Shown here piece by piece: positions 47,428 to 61,306 of a DNA stretch of 64,000 nucleotides. Source of the DNA: Rosa chinensis (Eukaryota > Streptophyta > Magnoliopsida > Rosales > Rosaceae); assembly GCF_002994745.2 (NCBI RefSeq), contig NC_037091.1:38500112-38564111 (forward strand), given 5' to 3'. How positions within the stretch are numbered: position 1 is the first letter of the stretch; each line of letters starts with the position of its first letter. The notes under the pieces were generated by a model that was not told the origin of the DNA, did no database searches, and saw nothing but the letters and a program-made list of their open reading frames with translations. The position numbers and the translations under genes were made by a program.

Positions 47428-50400
47428 ATGGCGGGAAATGAGTGGATCAATGGCTACTTGGAGGCGATACTTGACACCGGGGCGACGGCGATTGAGGAGC
47501 AGAAGCCGACGCCGGTGAATCTGAGAGAGGGAGGACATTTTAATCCGACTAAGTATTTTGTGGAGGAGGTAGTTACTGGGGTGGATGAGTCTGATTTGTA
47601 CCGGACGTGGATCAAGGTGGTTGCTACCCGCAACACACGAGAGCGTAGCTCCAGGCTCGAGAACATGTGCTGGCGCATTTGGCATCTTACCCGTAAGAAG
47701 AAACAGGTTCTTGTTTTCCCTCCTCTGATTTCTTTCTCTTCATGACTTTGTTGGTTTTGATCAGAAATAAAGAACATCTGGATTTGATTTGAAATTTGTT
47801 CTAAAAATTTACTAGAAAAACGGAGCTGTACGTTGGTATTTGAAATGTTATATTTGTTATGGAGATGATGATTTTGCTACTGTTAATCTCCACTGATTTG
47901 CTAACATTTGTGGAAAAAAATAAATAAATCCTTTTGGAGCTGTATATTGAAAGGGATTGACTGATGAATCTTGGAGATTGAGGCTAAAATTCATTACTTG
48001 TGCATAAGAATCTGTGATGTTTTTCTTTGAATACTTTTGCATAATTGTCCCAAAAAAAAAAAAAAATTATAGTTTGCATAATCTTGGAGGATTTGCCTGA
48101 CCTGTTCATAGACTATTTGAAGTACACATTCTTATACTCTTTTATTTTGAACCAACTATGTTTTTGAACTAGTTTCTGGCTGAAGTTCCCCTAAAATAAA
48201 TCTTTCAAAAGAAAAGGCCAATTCATATTTTGCTGGTTATCTGCTCAAAGATTCAGCTGGGGCATAAGGTTCTTTCCGCTCTAGTTTTTATCCTCTGCCC
48301 CAGCTGCCATTACTTTTAGCGGTGGAGGGGATAGCTGGACTAGTATTATGCATAAAATTGATGGTTCATGCAGTTGGAGTGGGAGGAACTTCAACGGTCG
48401 GCAAACCGCAGATGGGAGAGGGAACAAGGACGGAGGGATGCAACCGAAGACATGTCAGAAGACTTATCTGAAGGAGAGAAGGGTGATGCTTTGGCAGAGA
48501 TGCTGCTATGTGAGACTCCAAGAAGAAAGTTCCAGCGAATGGTTTCTAATTTGGAAGTATGGTCAGATGATAAAAAGGAAAAGAAACTATATGTCGTTCT
48601 GATCAGGTATAGTTCTTCTATGCCATATATCATGGTGTAGTTATTTTTTATTGACATGGCTTCACCACTAGTTTTCGGTTAATATAGAATTTTCTCTTTT
48701 AACTTTCTGCTTTCACTGAAATAGTTTCCGACTTTTCTGCATCCAGGTGAGTTTTAGTAATCATGACTTCTACATTTGCTAGAATGATGTCTAGCTTGGT
48801 CTTTGTTTCTTCAGTGCTCTCTCTAAGCCTCGAACATGGATGAACAGATAAATAAGATAATTTTGAAATTTTGAAGAAAATTTTACAGTATAAGCTAGGA
48901 TCAATAGGTTTCTCCCTTTTGCAGTTTTGTGGTGGGTTGTGGGGATGTCCATCAGGGATAAAAAAAAAAATAATAATAAAATAAAAAGTGAAATGAGGTA
49001 CATAATGCTATGAGAGCTGGATACTCAGCATGCAATGATGTTTCTGAACTGTAACTGTCCTGTTACAGATTGCTTTTGTCCTACAGATTGCAGTTTATTG
49101 TTTATCTCCCACCGTTTTCATTTGGAATTTCAAAGTATAGATTTCTCTATTTTCGTCCTTGAAAGTTTCTCCTTAGTGCTTATTTTATGCAACTATAACA
49201 GTTTTGTTAAAGACATTTAAATTTGTCCTCTAATCAGTAATTCAAACTTACTTCATGGACAGTTTGCATGGTTTAGTCCGGGGAGAAAACATGGAGCTTG
49301 GTCGAGACTCAGATACAGGTGGACAGGTAACCGTGGCCATGGCATTAATTTTTCTATTTGAAAATGAAGCTAATTTGTTTTCCTATTCTTGGCATTTGAA
49401 TTTATGCTTCATAGCTTTACGAAACAATATCAGGTCAAATATGTGGTAGAGCTTGCCAGGGCACTTGCAAGGATGCCTGGGGTTTATAGGGTAGATCTCT
49501 TTACTCGCCAAGTGTCATCTCCGGAGGTTGATTGGAGCTATGGTGAACCAACAGAGATGATAACTGCAGGTCCTGAAGATGGTGATGGTGATCTAGGAGA
49601 AAGCAGCGGAGCATATATAATCAGAATTCCTTTTGGTCCTCGCGACCAATACCTCAGTAAAGAAGTACTCTGGCCCCATATTCAAGAATTTGTGGATGGG
49701 GCTCTAGCTCACATTCTTAATATGTCCAAAGTTTTGGGTGAACAAATTGGGAGAGGCCAGCCTGTCTGGCCATATGTAATTCATGGCCACTATGCAGATG
49801 CAGGGGATAGTGCTGCTCTTCTTTCTGGTGCTTTGAATGTCCCAATGGTTCTAACAGGACACTCACTTGGAAGAAACAAGCTTGAACAGCTTATTAAGCA
49901 GGGACGACAATCAAAGGAAGACATTAATTCAACATATAAGATTATGAGAAGGATAGAGGCGGAAGAGCTTTCCCTTGATGCTGCAGAACTTGTTATTACA
50001 AGTACAAAACAAGAAATCGAAGAGCAATGGGGACTTTATGATGGGTTTGATGTCAAGCTTGAGAAAGTTTTGCGTGCCCGGGCTAGAAGAGGAGTAAATT
50101 GCCATGGTCGTTACATGCCAAGGATGGTGGTAAGCTAGTAGCTGCTTTCGCTCATGGCACACACACACACACATAATTATTTTCTTCACCTACCACTGCC
50201 TTATGGAGGATTTTTTCAAGTGTTGGAGAAATAGAAAGGAAGCAATTAAATATGATATGGATTCTATTTCAATCTTGCTCATGACGCCACAATTAATTCA
50301 CTTCCAATCCCTTTTAGAGTTGCACTCCTGTTCTATAAATATGGGCAGAGCTTCAAGATGCAACTAGATACCATAAGATTTACAATATGGGATTGTTTCT

Positions 50401-53141
50401 TTTTCCAATTAAGCACATTTTCTGTGCAGGTTATACCTCCTGGCATGGACTTCAGTAATGTTATGGTCCAAGAAGATGATGCTGATGGGGAACTTAGCCA
50501 GCTTATTGGTGGTACAAGTGATGGGTCTTCTTCCCCGAAAGCAATACCAACAATATGGTCAGAAGTGAGTGTTTTTGTGTTATCAAATATTAGTGAATTA
50601 AACTGTGACCATGCTGTTAATTCACATCCTTTGGCAGGTGATGAGATTCCTTACAAATCCTCACAAGCCAATGATCTTGGCTCTGTCACGGCCAGATCCA
50701 AAGAAGAACATAACCACTCTTTTGAAAGCCTTTGGAGAATGCCGTCCTCTAAGAGAACTTGCTAACCTTGTAAGTAGATGTGTGCAATAAGTTGGTTATA
50801 CTATTGAGCAGTGTTGTTATACATTTGAATAGCTTACTAATATTCTCATACACAGACACTGATAATGGGGAATAGGGACTATATAGACGAAATGTCTACC
50901 GGAAATGCAAGTGTGCTTACTACAGTGTTGAAAATGATTGATAAGTATGATCTTTATGGGCAAGTGGCCTATCCAAAGCATCACAAGCAATCAGATGTTC
51001 CAGATATTTACCGGCTTGCAGCAAAAACAAAGGTTTAGTTGATGTTTTTAGATAAAATATACAGAGTTTAACAAAGATTCTGTTCTAAAGGGTTTAAACC
51101 TTGGCAGGGAGTTTTCATAAATCCTGCATTAGTGGAGCCTTTTGGGCTAACCTTGATTGAGGTTAGTTTTTACTGCATACCATCTTTTTCTGTGACCTTT
51201 GTCTTCTCCATAAAGTGACAATTCTCACATTCAATATATATTTTTTGTATGATTTAGGCAGCAGCACACGGGCTTCCGATGGTGGCTACAAAAAATGGTG
51301 GACCGGTTGACATACATCGGGTATAGATTACCCAACTTTCAAATTCATGCAACATATACCTCCTTTTTTTTAGTTGTTATAAAGTGAATCTGTCCTACAG
51401 CTCATTAACCTAGTAGGAAGATGGCAACATAATGAGAAGTTTCAAAATTTGTTGTATAGTTCCTACTTTTCTACTTTCTGCACTCTACTATTTAATTCAT
51501 GAAAGCTAGGAGAAAGTAAATAATAGTTTCATTTATGATCAGCAGATTATTTGTCTTATGTCATGTTGTGAATTTCAGGCGCTTAGTAATGGTTTGCTTG
51601 TGGACCCTCATGATCAGCAATCAATTGCTAATGCACTGCTGAAGTTGTTATCGGAAAAGAATTTATGGGTTGACTGCAGAAAGAATGGTTGGAAAAACAT
51701 ACACCTTTTCTCATGGCCTGAACACTGCCGAACCTACTTGACTAGAGTAGCAGCCTGCCGCATGAGACATCCACAGTGGCAGACTGACACCCCGGAGGAT
51801 GAAATGGCTGCTGAAGAGTCCCTCAATGATTCTCTTAAGGACGTGCAAGATATGTCTCTTAGGCTCTCAGTTGATGGGGACAAATCCTCACTGAATGAAT
51901 CTCTTGATGTGACTGCAGCTTCTGGTGACCATGAGGTGCAAGATCAAGTGAAGCGTGTCCTAAGCAAGATCAAGAAACCAGATTCTGGTCCTAAAGACCA
52001 TGAAGAAGGAAATAAGCTGCCGGATAATGTAGCAAGCAAATATCCCTTGTTAAGACGTAGAAGAAAATTGATTGTCATAGCACTCGATTGCTATGACAAA
52101 TCTGGAGCTCCTGAAAAGAAAATGATTCAAATTGTGCAAGAAATATTTAAGGCTGTAAGACTAGATTCTCAAAGTGCAAGATTTACAGGGTTTGCTCTGC
52201 TAACAGCTATGCCAGCATCAGAAACAGTAGAGTTTCTGGCATCAGGGAGGGTACAGGCAAATGAGTTTGATGCGTTGGTTTGTAGCAGTGGAAGTGAGGT
52301 TTACTACCCTGGTACTTATACAGAAGAAGATGGAAGACTTTTCCCAGATCCAGATTATTCGTCTCACATTGACTACCGATGGGGTTGTGAAGGATTAAAG
52401 AAAACCATTTGGAAGCTCTTAAATGGCCCTGATGGTGAACGGAATTCCACATCTTCGAGCCACATTGAAGAAGATATAAAATCAAGCAGTGCCCATTGCA
52501 TTTCATACTTGATCAAGGATCCTAGTAAGGTAAATAAAAGTTGTTAGTCTGAGTGTGGGAAATTTAGAAAGGGCTTGGTTTTACTTTTGGACCAAGTTTC
52601 TGAATGGTTTGCTTTTGCAGGCAAGGAAAGTTGATGATTTAAGACAGAAACTCAGGATGCGGGGACTACGCTGCCATCCAATGTACTGCAGGAGCTCAAC
52701 ACGAATGCAAATTGTTCCTCTCCTTGCTTCTCGAGCACAGGCTCTCAGGTATTGTTGCTATGTGCAGCTTGGGGATGGTGTTCCATTTTTCTTTACATAC
52801 TGTTCTGCCATTTAATAGTGTACCATATCTTCTGCCTGATTGTTAATAGGTACCTTTTCGTACGCTGGAGATTGAATGTTGCAAACATGTATGTGTTCCT
52901 TGGAGAAAGTGGAGACACTGATTATGAAGAAATGATAGCAGGGACTCACAAGACCATAATCATGAAAGGGGTGGTGGGAAAGGGTTCTGAAGAGCTACTT
53001 AGAACATCAGGAAGCTATCTGAGAGACGACATTGTTCCTCCTCAGAGCCCACTGGTCGCCATTGTAAATGGGCAAGCTCCAACAGCTGATGAGATTGCCA
53101 CTGCTCTGAAGCAAGTCACCAAATCTGCTGCTGGAATGTGA
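47428..53141 (+). CDS. SPS: Sucrose-phosphate synthase, B family
   Basis: Twelve exons in phase: 47428-47706, 48374-48606, 49263-49326, 49434-50129, 50430-50564, 50638-50769, 50856-51032, 51108-51161, 51258-51320, 51579-52529, 52621-52748, 52850-53141; 1067 residues, normal length. Makes sucrose-6-phosphate from UDP-glucose and fructose-6-phosphate in the cytosol, the committed step of sucrose synthesis. The GT-B domain begins with [20 protein letters not shown] (about 172-191) and has the EX7E retaining motif, Glu582 and Glu590, in [15 protein letters not shown]. The C-terminal phosphatase-like domain starts at [10 protein letters not shown] (772). Ser151 in Q-R-M-V-S-N-L is in the place of the light/dark phosphorylation serine. 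The N-terminus [16 protein letters not shown] and the linker favour the B (SPS3F) clade. Confidence 0.96.
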
Positions 53142-53205
53142 TCATGTGATGTGGCTTGAATGTGGATTTATGTACCTTTTGAGAAGAAACGAGGCCTCCA
53201 TCAAG

Positions 53206-53211
53206 AATAAA
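53206..53211 (+). terminator. Putative SPS poly(A) signal AATAAA
   Basis: AATAAA 65 bases after the stop codon of SPS. Plant 3' ends are loosely defined, so other sites are possible. Confidence 0.4.
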
Positions 53212-53569
53212 GGCGGACAATGAAACACATCTAAACAAGGCCTATTACTAAGAGCTCAGCTAACCAACTGGGGCGGCGCCACTGTATTCCTTTCATGATA
53301 TATTGCTTAAAGTAGCAACATGGTAGGTGAGATGATAGAAGAGCAATAGTCTCTATATATGGATGTACACATGATGTGCTGTTACTGTCCGCCAGCCATA
53401 ATTATCTGAGTTTTGATTGATGTCAGGCTAGCCTTTATTTAAAGTAAACAGCAAACTGCTAAATGAAAAAGGCATATGGTGAAACGTACAAGGATGTAGA
53501 TTAGCTTTTCCCATTAGATGTTCATTCCTTGCCAAGAAAATTAAAAATAGAACCAAAGACAACACCGTC

Positions 53570-56500
53570 AATAAGATGAAAGGTTTTAATGCGGTTCACC
53601 CCAAATAGGGTTACGTCCACAGCCCATGACGATAATTCACTACTGTCAAAAGAAGATTTAACAGAGTTCGTAAAAACAAAAAACAAAAAAAAATTCTTTG
53701 AATCGCTCAGTCATAGGTAATCTCATATTCTCTCTCAACTCTTCTCAACAGAGAACCCCAATTACACCCAAAGCTCACAAGCACTCAATCTTTCAGTCAT
53801 CTCTCCATTCATTTTTTTTTTCCCTTTCAACTAAGAGCAACGCTCTGAAAACATAAGATCCTCTAGAGCTCTACCATAATGCACAACAAGATCATACCAC
53901 CATACTGAATCTCATGAACATGGAAGCACCAAGACGCTTGCAATACACTTCTAAAATCATACTTCGAGTTCCTCCTAAACAAGCACAATACATAACTGTC
54001 TAGCTTATGGCCTCCATTCGTTATAATTCAAGCTTTCCCATAAGAAACACCAAGTGAGCACACAAATGCGGTGTGACCGAAGTCGGTTCATACAGCCAGC
54101 AGATAACTGAATTCAGTTTTCACATAGTGCACTTCAGTTGCGCAACTTGTTCTTCCATTTGGCCTAGGATAGAGCCTGGTGAAAAATTGCAAATTATGCC
54201 AAAACAATAAAGTCAGCCACATCAGGAATTCTTTAAGTCTCTAGTTTTTTTTCTTTTTCTTTTTGGGCCTCTTGGCTCCCATTAGCCAGCTATCAGGAAA
54301 AAATGCCGCAAGTAAATAACCTATAGAGCAGAGACTACAGAAGAGTACACTGCATTTGAAAACTGGTTGAATCTAGTCAAAGAGGAACACTAAAAGGGAA
54401 GAGGAAGCAGTGGTTTGAAGAACTTACAATGATTTCAATAATTGGCTGTACTTGTACTTAGAACTTGGATGGGAATAATCATGTGCAACTGCAACTTCAA
54501 ACACGTCTCAAGGCACATGTAACCCCTAAAACTTGGAACCATAATTATCCACTTGTGCTAGCTAGTTGAGTGAGACGTTGCATAGCTTCAATCCAGACCT
54601 GCATTTCAAAAAGATGGTTGGTTGAGGGTAAGGAAGAGAGAAGGATAAACAAGATTGATTCATTTTTTCAATGCTTCAAACAGCTTTTCCACAACACACG
54701 TATAATTGCACGCTAGCTACATCTTTATAAGCAAGAGCTAGCTTTATTGTCATCCCTCTTCTTTATGTAAGAATTACTAATGCAACCTACTTTTCCCTTA
54801 GTTGTTAACATTGGGGTTACATATATATCACCACTAAAACAAAAACCAAAAGTTAACAATTGGAACTCTGTTGAATCATAAGAGGATGATTAATTTATCT
54901 TCAGAAACAACCACTAATCAATTCAGAAAGACAAACTCTTGATACTGTTGGATACTTATGACATGACATGAAACTGTGAAAGTACGCGCTAAATTAATAA
55001 CTCATGGGGGTTTGCAAGCTTACTCTGCTTTAAGAGAGGAGAAGTGATTTAACTTGCACAACATGAGACTCCCACACAGGCGCACTCCCAATGGTAAATC
55101 TTTCTCTTGAAACATGAAAGCAATTGCTGAGGCATTGCATGGCTTCAATCGAGTAACTGAATATTTTTTTATCCTAGAAAACAATGATCAATCAATGCTG
55201 AGTATAAGAAAAAAAACAACATTTCTATTATTTTTATAGACATGCTTCAGAAAGCTTTTTCCAGAACGAACAAGACAATCATTTAGTGGCTAGTTTGAAT
55301 TTCTGTATAGTGAGCGAAATAGTAATGGAGCCATGCGCGCATAAAAATTAGTTTGTAATAAACTGAGAAATTTGAAAACCGTTCAAACAAAGAAAAATAG
55401 TCAGAAAGAAGCCTACAAATGACGTATGTTCACGAGCTATTCTGCATTTAGAACAGGTTATAATGACTTCTTCAGAAGCAATGCCTCGATCAGTAAATCA
55501 AGCACATATATCACCAGGTTTGTCCTGAAAAGTTGAAGAGATACACATTAAAAAAGAAAATCCAGAAGAGATAATGGATATCACAGGGTTTTTTTCTGAA
55601 AAGGACAGTATGCACATTGATATTCTGCCAATTTGACATGGACTTTCCACAATATGCACAAGAGCCATTTAATTTCAAATTTTTTTTTCGGATACTACAA
55701 AAATGTTACATCTGTTGAAACTTCAAACTGTGTATAACCTGTTCTTTATTTGCTTAATTAATATTATTGGCCATGCCTCTCCGATACATGCTACCAACCA
55801 TGCTATTTGAAAATTAAAATGTGAGGAGTATTAGGAAGTGACATCGCCCAACTTCAGCTAAATTCAGTCTAACAATTTGTTTCATGTGAGACAAGGAAGT
55901 AGTATGACTGTATAAAACATATGTATCGTAAATCATAATTAAGTTTTACATGAGCTTTCTCATACTAACTTGAGCAACCAAAGAAAACCTTTATTTTCTT
56001 TTATTTCTGTCTCTAAGTCACATTCATGTTCTTCTATATATGAAGTTTACCATGTTAGTACTTGCACATTGACAAAATCATATTCCCCCCAAGAACCCTC
56101 AATAACTCTCAATTAGAAAACCCTGAGGAGTTTACTACCTGTTCCAACTTCCAAATGAACACTTCTGGGCATTGTGGTAGTGGCAACAGCATTCAGTAGT
56201 GGAAAACATAAAATTCAAAATTACACAAGGACAGTCAGCTCACTAACTTCCATGACTTCGAATTTCAATAGGTCTTTCATGAATCATAATCATGAGATTA
56301 CTACCATAATCATCTAAATAAAAAGAAAGAAGTAAACAAGTGGCATTGGAAACAAAATTGGACAAATTTGTCACTGGAAACAAAGGCACAGGTTCTTAAG
56401 AGCACATAATACAACTATACAAGTAAAATAATCTAATCAACTTTGTAGTTTGTACCCTGCTGTAGTTCTTAAACTTAATGGGTACCAAACAGAATCAAAT

Positions 56501-56972
56501 AAATACCTATACAACTTCTTTCTGCCTTTTCTTTTAGTATGTGCTTGTGTAGAGGCTGTAAGCTTATCCATTTTGCAGAAATGCTAATAATCAAATTACT
56601 CCAATGCAACCATTACATATTGCAATGAGAAAAACGAAAAAGAAAACAAAATGACTCACCCATCTCAATGCTGTAAAGATTAATTAACATATCACACTTT
56701 ATAAAAGTCAACCAATAATAAAAAATAAAAAATCGCAGCACAATATACGCCCAGATAAAATGAAACTACCATCATATTTCACAAGCAATAATCACCACTC
56801 AGCTAAAAATTAAGAACACCCAGAAATAAAAACTATTCCTTCATAAAATCAAAAAGCAAATATCAAACAAAAAAAACTTACAGTAAACACATTGAAAAAA
56901 GAAAAATGCAAGGATCGCTCTGTAACTCATTCGCTCATTATAATTTACAAGAATGAAGAAAACCCAAATGGG

Positions 56973-57007
<35 letters not shown>

Positions 57008-58440
57008 AGAGCAGGGCAAAGAATTAATGGAACTCTGAAAATGTGGGTGTTTCTGGTTTTCTGAGAAGCAAGCATCAAAGAAATAAAGAAATAAACTTAC
57101 TTGATAGAGAGAAATCTTCAGCCATTTGTTATAGCTTCAATCCAATAGTGCAAGCTAGTCGAGTGAGACGTTGCATAGCTTCAATCCAGACCTGCATTTC
57201 TTGAAGATGGTTGGTTGAGGAAAAGGAAGAGAGCAGGATAAACAAGTTTGATTCAATTTATAAATGCTTCAAACAGCTTTTCCACAACAAACAATCGCAC
57301 ACTGGCTACATCTAGACAATTTATAAGCAAGAGCTTAATTGTCCTCCATGTTCTTTATGTAATTAGAATTACTACTGTGTTAACATTGGGGTTACATATA
57401 TTTCACCACTAAAACAAAAACCAAAAGTGAGCAAGAGGATGATTAATTTATCTTCAAAACCAGCCACTAATCAATTCAGAAAGATAAACTCAAGATACTG
57501 TAGGATACTTTATGACATGACATGGTTTGAAACCTTACTCTGCTTTAAGAGAGGACAAGTGATTTAACTTGCACAACATGAGACTCCCACACAGGCGCAC
57601 TCCCATTGGTACATCTTTCTATTGAAACATGAAAGCCATTGCTGAGGCATTGCTTGGCTTCAATCATCATCTGAATATTTTTTTATCACAGAAAACAATG
57701 ATCGATCAATGCTGAGTATAAGAAAAAAGCAAAGGTAACCAAACCATTTCTATTATTTTGTAGACATGCTTCAGAAAGCTTTTTTCCAGAACAAACAAGA
57801 CAATCATTTAGTGGCTAGTTTGAATTTCTGTATAGTGAGCGAAATAGTAATGGAGCCATGCGTGCATAAAAAGTAGTTTGTCGAACAAAAATGAACAATT
57901 GGAAATCTGTTGAATAGTAAGATGATGATCATTAATTTATCTTCAAAACTAACCACTAATTAATTCAGAAAGATAGATCTAGATACTGCTGGATACTTTA
58001 TGACATGACATGAAACTGTGAAAGTGGCAAATTAATAATTCATGGTGGTTTGAAAGCTTACTCTGCTTCAAGAGAGGAGAGTGATTAAACTTGCACAACA
58101 CAAGATTCCCACACAGCCACACTCTCAATTGTACACTTACTACTAAAGCCATTGCTGAGGCATTGCATGGGTTCAATCAAGCAACTGACTTTCTTTTTGC
58201 CTAGAAAACAATGATGGATCAATGCTGAGCATAAGAAAAAAACAAAGGTAACCAGTCCATTTCTATTATATTTTAGACATGCTTCAGAAAGCTTTCTGCA
58301 GAACAAATAAAAGAATCATTTACTGGCTATTTTGAATTTCTGTGTAGTGAGCAAAATAGTAGTGGAGCCATACGCACATAAAAGGTAGTTTGTATACAAA
58401 AAAAGTAGAAGACCTTTCAGAACAAAAAAAAAGAACAGTG
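53570..58440. repeat. Duplicated 3' tails of NBS-LRR gene, block A
   Basis: No open gene. This stretch is built from the non-coding tail sequence that also follows the LRR exons at 58.9, 60.4 and 61.3 kb. Diagnostic segments: AATGCGGTTCACCCCAAAT at 53590 and 58899; CAGCAGATAACTGAA...CTTCCATTTGGCC at about 54097, 59139 and 60521; GTTGAGTGAGACGTTGCATAGCTTCAATCC at about 54570, 57155 (GTCGAG), 59545 and 60917 (GACATT); ACATGCTTCAGAAAGC...CAATCATTTA at about 55240, 57763, 58276, 60180 and 61246. Percent identity by eye is about 85-95. Between 55.5 and 57.1 kb the sequence is unique AT-rich DNA. Confidence 0.75.
56974..57005. repeat. (GA)n microsatellite
   Basis: GAGAGA run of about 15 units. Confidence 0.85.
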
Positions 58441-58454
58441 AGAAAGAAGCTTAC

Positions 58455-58880
58455 ACTGGAAAGTTGGAATGTGAAAAACCTTGGGCCATTCTTCGCCGCT
58501 GTCCTTCCTGCATCTTTCTTTTAGAAGTGGACAGCCAAAAATTCGGAGAACCTCTAATTTGGTGAGGCGTTGCATTGTTTTGAGTGAAGGTAGATACTTG
58601 AGATTCTCATAACCTGAAATAATCAGGATCCAGAGAAATGCAAGGTTGCCCAACCACTCTGGTAAAGCCTCCACTCCATTAAAGGAATTTATAGTCAACC
58701 ATGTCAGCGAAAACGTAGTGTTGAAGTTGTTGAGGAAGAGACTTGAGCTTAGGCCACCCATGTAACCATAATGAGAAAAGTTGTTGTGATGGAACTTGAA
58801 AATCAGGGAAGGAGTTGAGCTCCATCCAAAAAGGACCTAATTCCAATTTCTCCAAACGAGCGAGGCAGCGCAGCCCTGTA
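58455..58880 (-). pseudogene. NBS-LRR LRR-exon fragment 1
   Basis: Minus-strand homology to the 3' end of the LRR exon at 61.4-61.83 kb: SFNGVEALPEWLGNLA, ENLKYLPSLK and CPLLKERCRKDSGEEWPK are shared. It is broken by frameshifts near 58740 and lost abruptly at about 58876, where the AATGCGGTTCACC repeat begins. The same splice-donor context (GTAAGCTTCTTTCT) follows the coding end. Confidence 0.85.
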
Positions 58881-60350
58881 AAAAAGATGCATGATTTTAA
58901 TGCGGTTCACCCCAAATTGGTTAACGTCCACTGCCCATAACAATAATCCACTAGTGTCAAAAGAAGAAGATAACAGGGTTGGTAAAAAAAATAAAAAATT
59001 CTTTGAATCTATCATAGACAATCTCATACTTTCTCTCAACCATTCTCTACAGAGAACCCCAATTACACCCAAAGCTCACAAGCACTATCTTTGAGTTATC
59101 TCTCCATGCCTTTTTTTATATCCACAGAAATCTGTTCATACAGTCAGCAGATAACTGAACTCAGTTTGCACCTAGTGCACTTCAGTTGTACAACTGGTTC
59201 TTCCATTTGGCCGACGATAGAGCCTGGTGAAAAATTACAAATTATTCCCAGAACAAAAAAGCCAGCCATCAGGAAAAAATGCATGCAGTAAGTAAATAAC
59301 CTATTGAGCAGAGACTACAGAAGAGCACAATGCATTTGGAACTTGTTAAATCTAATCACATAGGTACACTGGAAAGGAAGAGAAAGTAGTGGGTTGAAAA
59401 ACTTACGATGGTTTTAGGAATTGGTTGTACTTGTACTTGGAAATTGAATGGATATAATCATGCGCAACTGCAACTTCCAACACTTCTCAATGCACATGTA
59501 TCCCCTGAAACTTGGAACCATAGATATCCAATTGTGCTAGCTAGTTGAGTGAGACGTTGCATAGCTTCAATCCGAACCTGCATTTCAAAAAGATGGGAAT
59601 TGGTTGAGGAAAAGGAAGAGAGTAGGATAAACAAGTTTTATTCAGTTTATAAATGCTTCAAACGGGTTTTCCACAACAAACAATTGGACACTAGCTACAT
59701 CTAGACAATTTATAAGCAAGAGCTTAATTGTCATCCCTGTTCTTTATGTAAGAATAACTACTGCGACCTACTCCTCCTAAAGTTGTTAACATTGTGGTTA
59801 CATATATATCACCACTAAAACAAAAACCGAAAGAGAACAATTGGAAATCTGTTGAATCATGAGATGATCATTAATTTATCTTCAAAACCAACTACTAATC
59901 AATTCAGAAAGATAAACTCTAGATACTGTTGGATACTTTATGACATGACATGAAACTATGAAAGTCCCAAATTAATAATGCACGGTGGTTTGAAAGCTTA
60001 GTCTGCTTCATAGCCCCAATCGTACATCATTCGTTTGAAACATGAAAGACATTGCTGAGTATTGCATGGCCTCAATCGAATAACTGAATATGTTTTTTAA
60101 CCCTAGAAAACAATGATCGGTCAATGCTGAGTGTAAGAAAAACAAAAGGTAACCAAACCCATTTCTTTTTTTTTTTTTTAGACATGCTTCAGAAAGCTTT
60201 TTCCAGGACAAACCAGACAATCATTTAGTGGCTATTTTGAATTTCTGTGTAGTGAGCAAGATAGTAGTGGAGCCATACATGCATAAAAGTATAGAGTAGA
60301 AAAACTTTCAGACCAAACAAAGAAAAAGAATAGTCAGAAAGAAGCTTACA
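58881..60350. repeat. Duplicated 3' tails of NBS-LRR gene, block B
   Basis: Second copy of the tail sequences listed for block A, in the same order, offset by about 5.0-5.3 kb for the 53.6-55.3 kb part. No gene. Confidence 0.7.
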
Positions 60351-60431
60351 AATGACTGATGGAATGTCAGAAATCTTAGGCCATTCTTCGCCGCTGTCCT
60401 TGGTGCATCTTTCCTTTAGAAGTGGACACCT
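60351..60431 (-). pseudogene. NBS-LRR LRR-exon fragment 2, fused to tail repeat
   Basis: Only about 25 codons of the exon end survive (CPLLKERCTKDSGEEWPKIS). At about 60431 the homology jumps directly into the tail repeat CCAATTACACCCAAAGCTCACAAGC, which lies outside the exon in the other copies, so this is a deletion junction. Confidence 0.8.
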
Positions 60432-61306
60432 CCAATTACACCCAAAGCTCACAAGCACTCGATCTTTGAGTCATCTCTACGTGCCTTTGTTTTTTACTTC
60501 CACAGAAGTCTGTTGATACAGTCAGCAGATAATTGAACTCAGTTTGCACCTAGTGCACTTCAGTTGTGCAACTGGTTCTTCCATTTGGCCGACGATAGAG
60601 CCTGGTGAAAAATTACAAATTATGCCCAAAACAATAAAGCCAGCCATCAGGAAAAAAGTGCATGCAGTAAGTAAATAACCTATAGAGCAGAGACTACAGA
60701 AGAGTACAATGCATTTGAAACTTATTAAATCTAATCACAGAGGTACACTGGAAAGGAAGAGAAAGTAGTGAGTTGAAAAACTTGATGATTTTAGGAATTG
60801 GTTGTACCTGTACTTGGAAATTGAAGGGATATAATCTTGTGCAACTGCAACTTCCAACACTTCTCAATGCATATCCCCTGAAACTTGGAACCATAGATAT
60901 CCAATTGTGCTAGCTAGTTGAGTGAGACATTGCATAGCTTCAATCCCGCCCTGCATTTCAAGAAGATGGGAATTGGTTGAGGAAAAGGAAGAGAGTAGGA
61001 TAAACAAGTTTGATTCAGTTTATAAATGCTTCAAACAGGTTTTCCACAACAAACAATTGCACACTAGCTACATCTAGACAACTTATAAGCAAGAGCTTAG
61101 TTGTCATCCCTGTTCTTTATGTAAGAATACTGCCACCCACTTTTCCTAAAGTTGTTAACATTGGGGTTAAGAAAAAAGTGATCGATCAATGATGAGTATA
61201 AGAAAAAAAAACAAAGGTAACCAAACCATTTCTATAAATTTGTAGACATGCTTCAGAAAGCTTTTTCCAGAACAAACAAGACAATCATTTAGTGGCTAGT
61301 TTGAAT
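60432..61306. repeat. Duplicated 3' tails of NBS-LRR gene, block C
   Basis: Third, shorter copy of the tail sequences, closest to block B. No gene. Confidence 0.7.

Noticed and set aside
57080..57140. Minus-strand ATGGCTGAAGATTTC followed by a GTAAGT donor, like a tiny first exon
   Set aside because: No downstream exon in frame can be paired with it and it lies in duplicated tail DNA.
58803..59072. 89-codon minus frame
   Set aside because: Chimera of the LRR-exon fragment and tail repeat; explained by the deletion junction.
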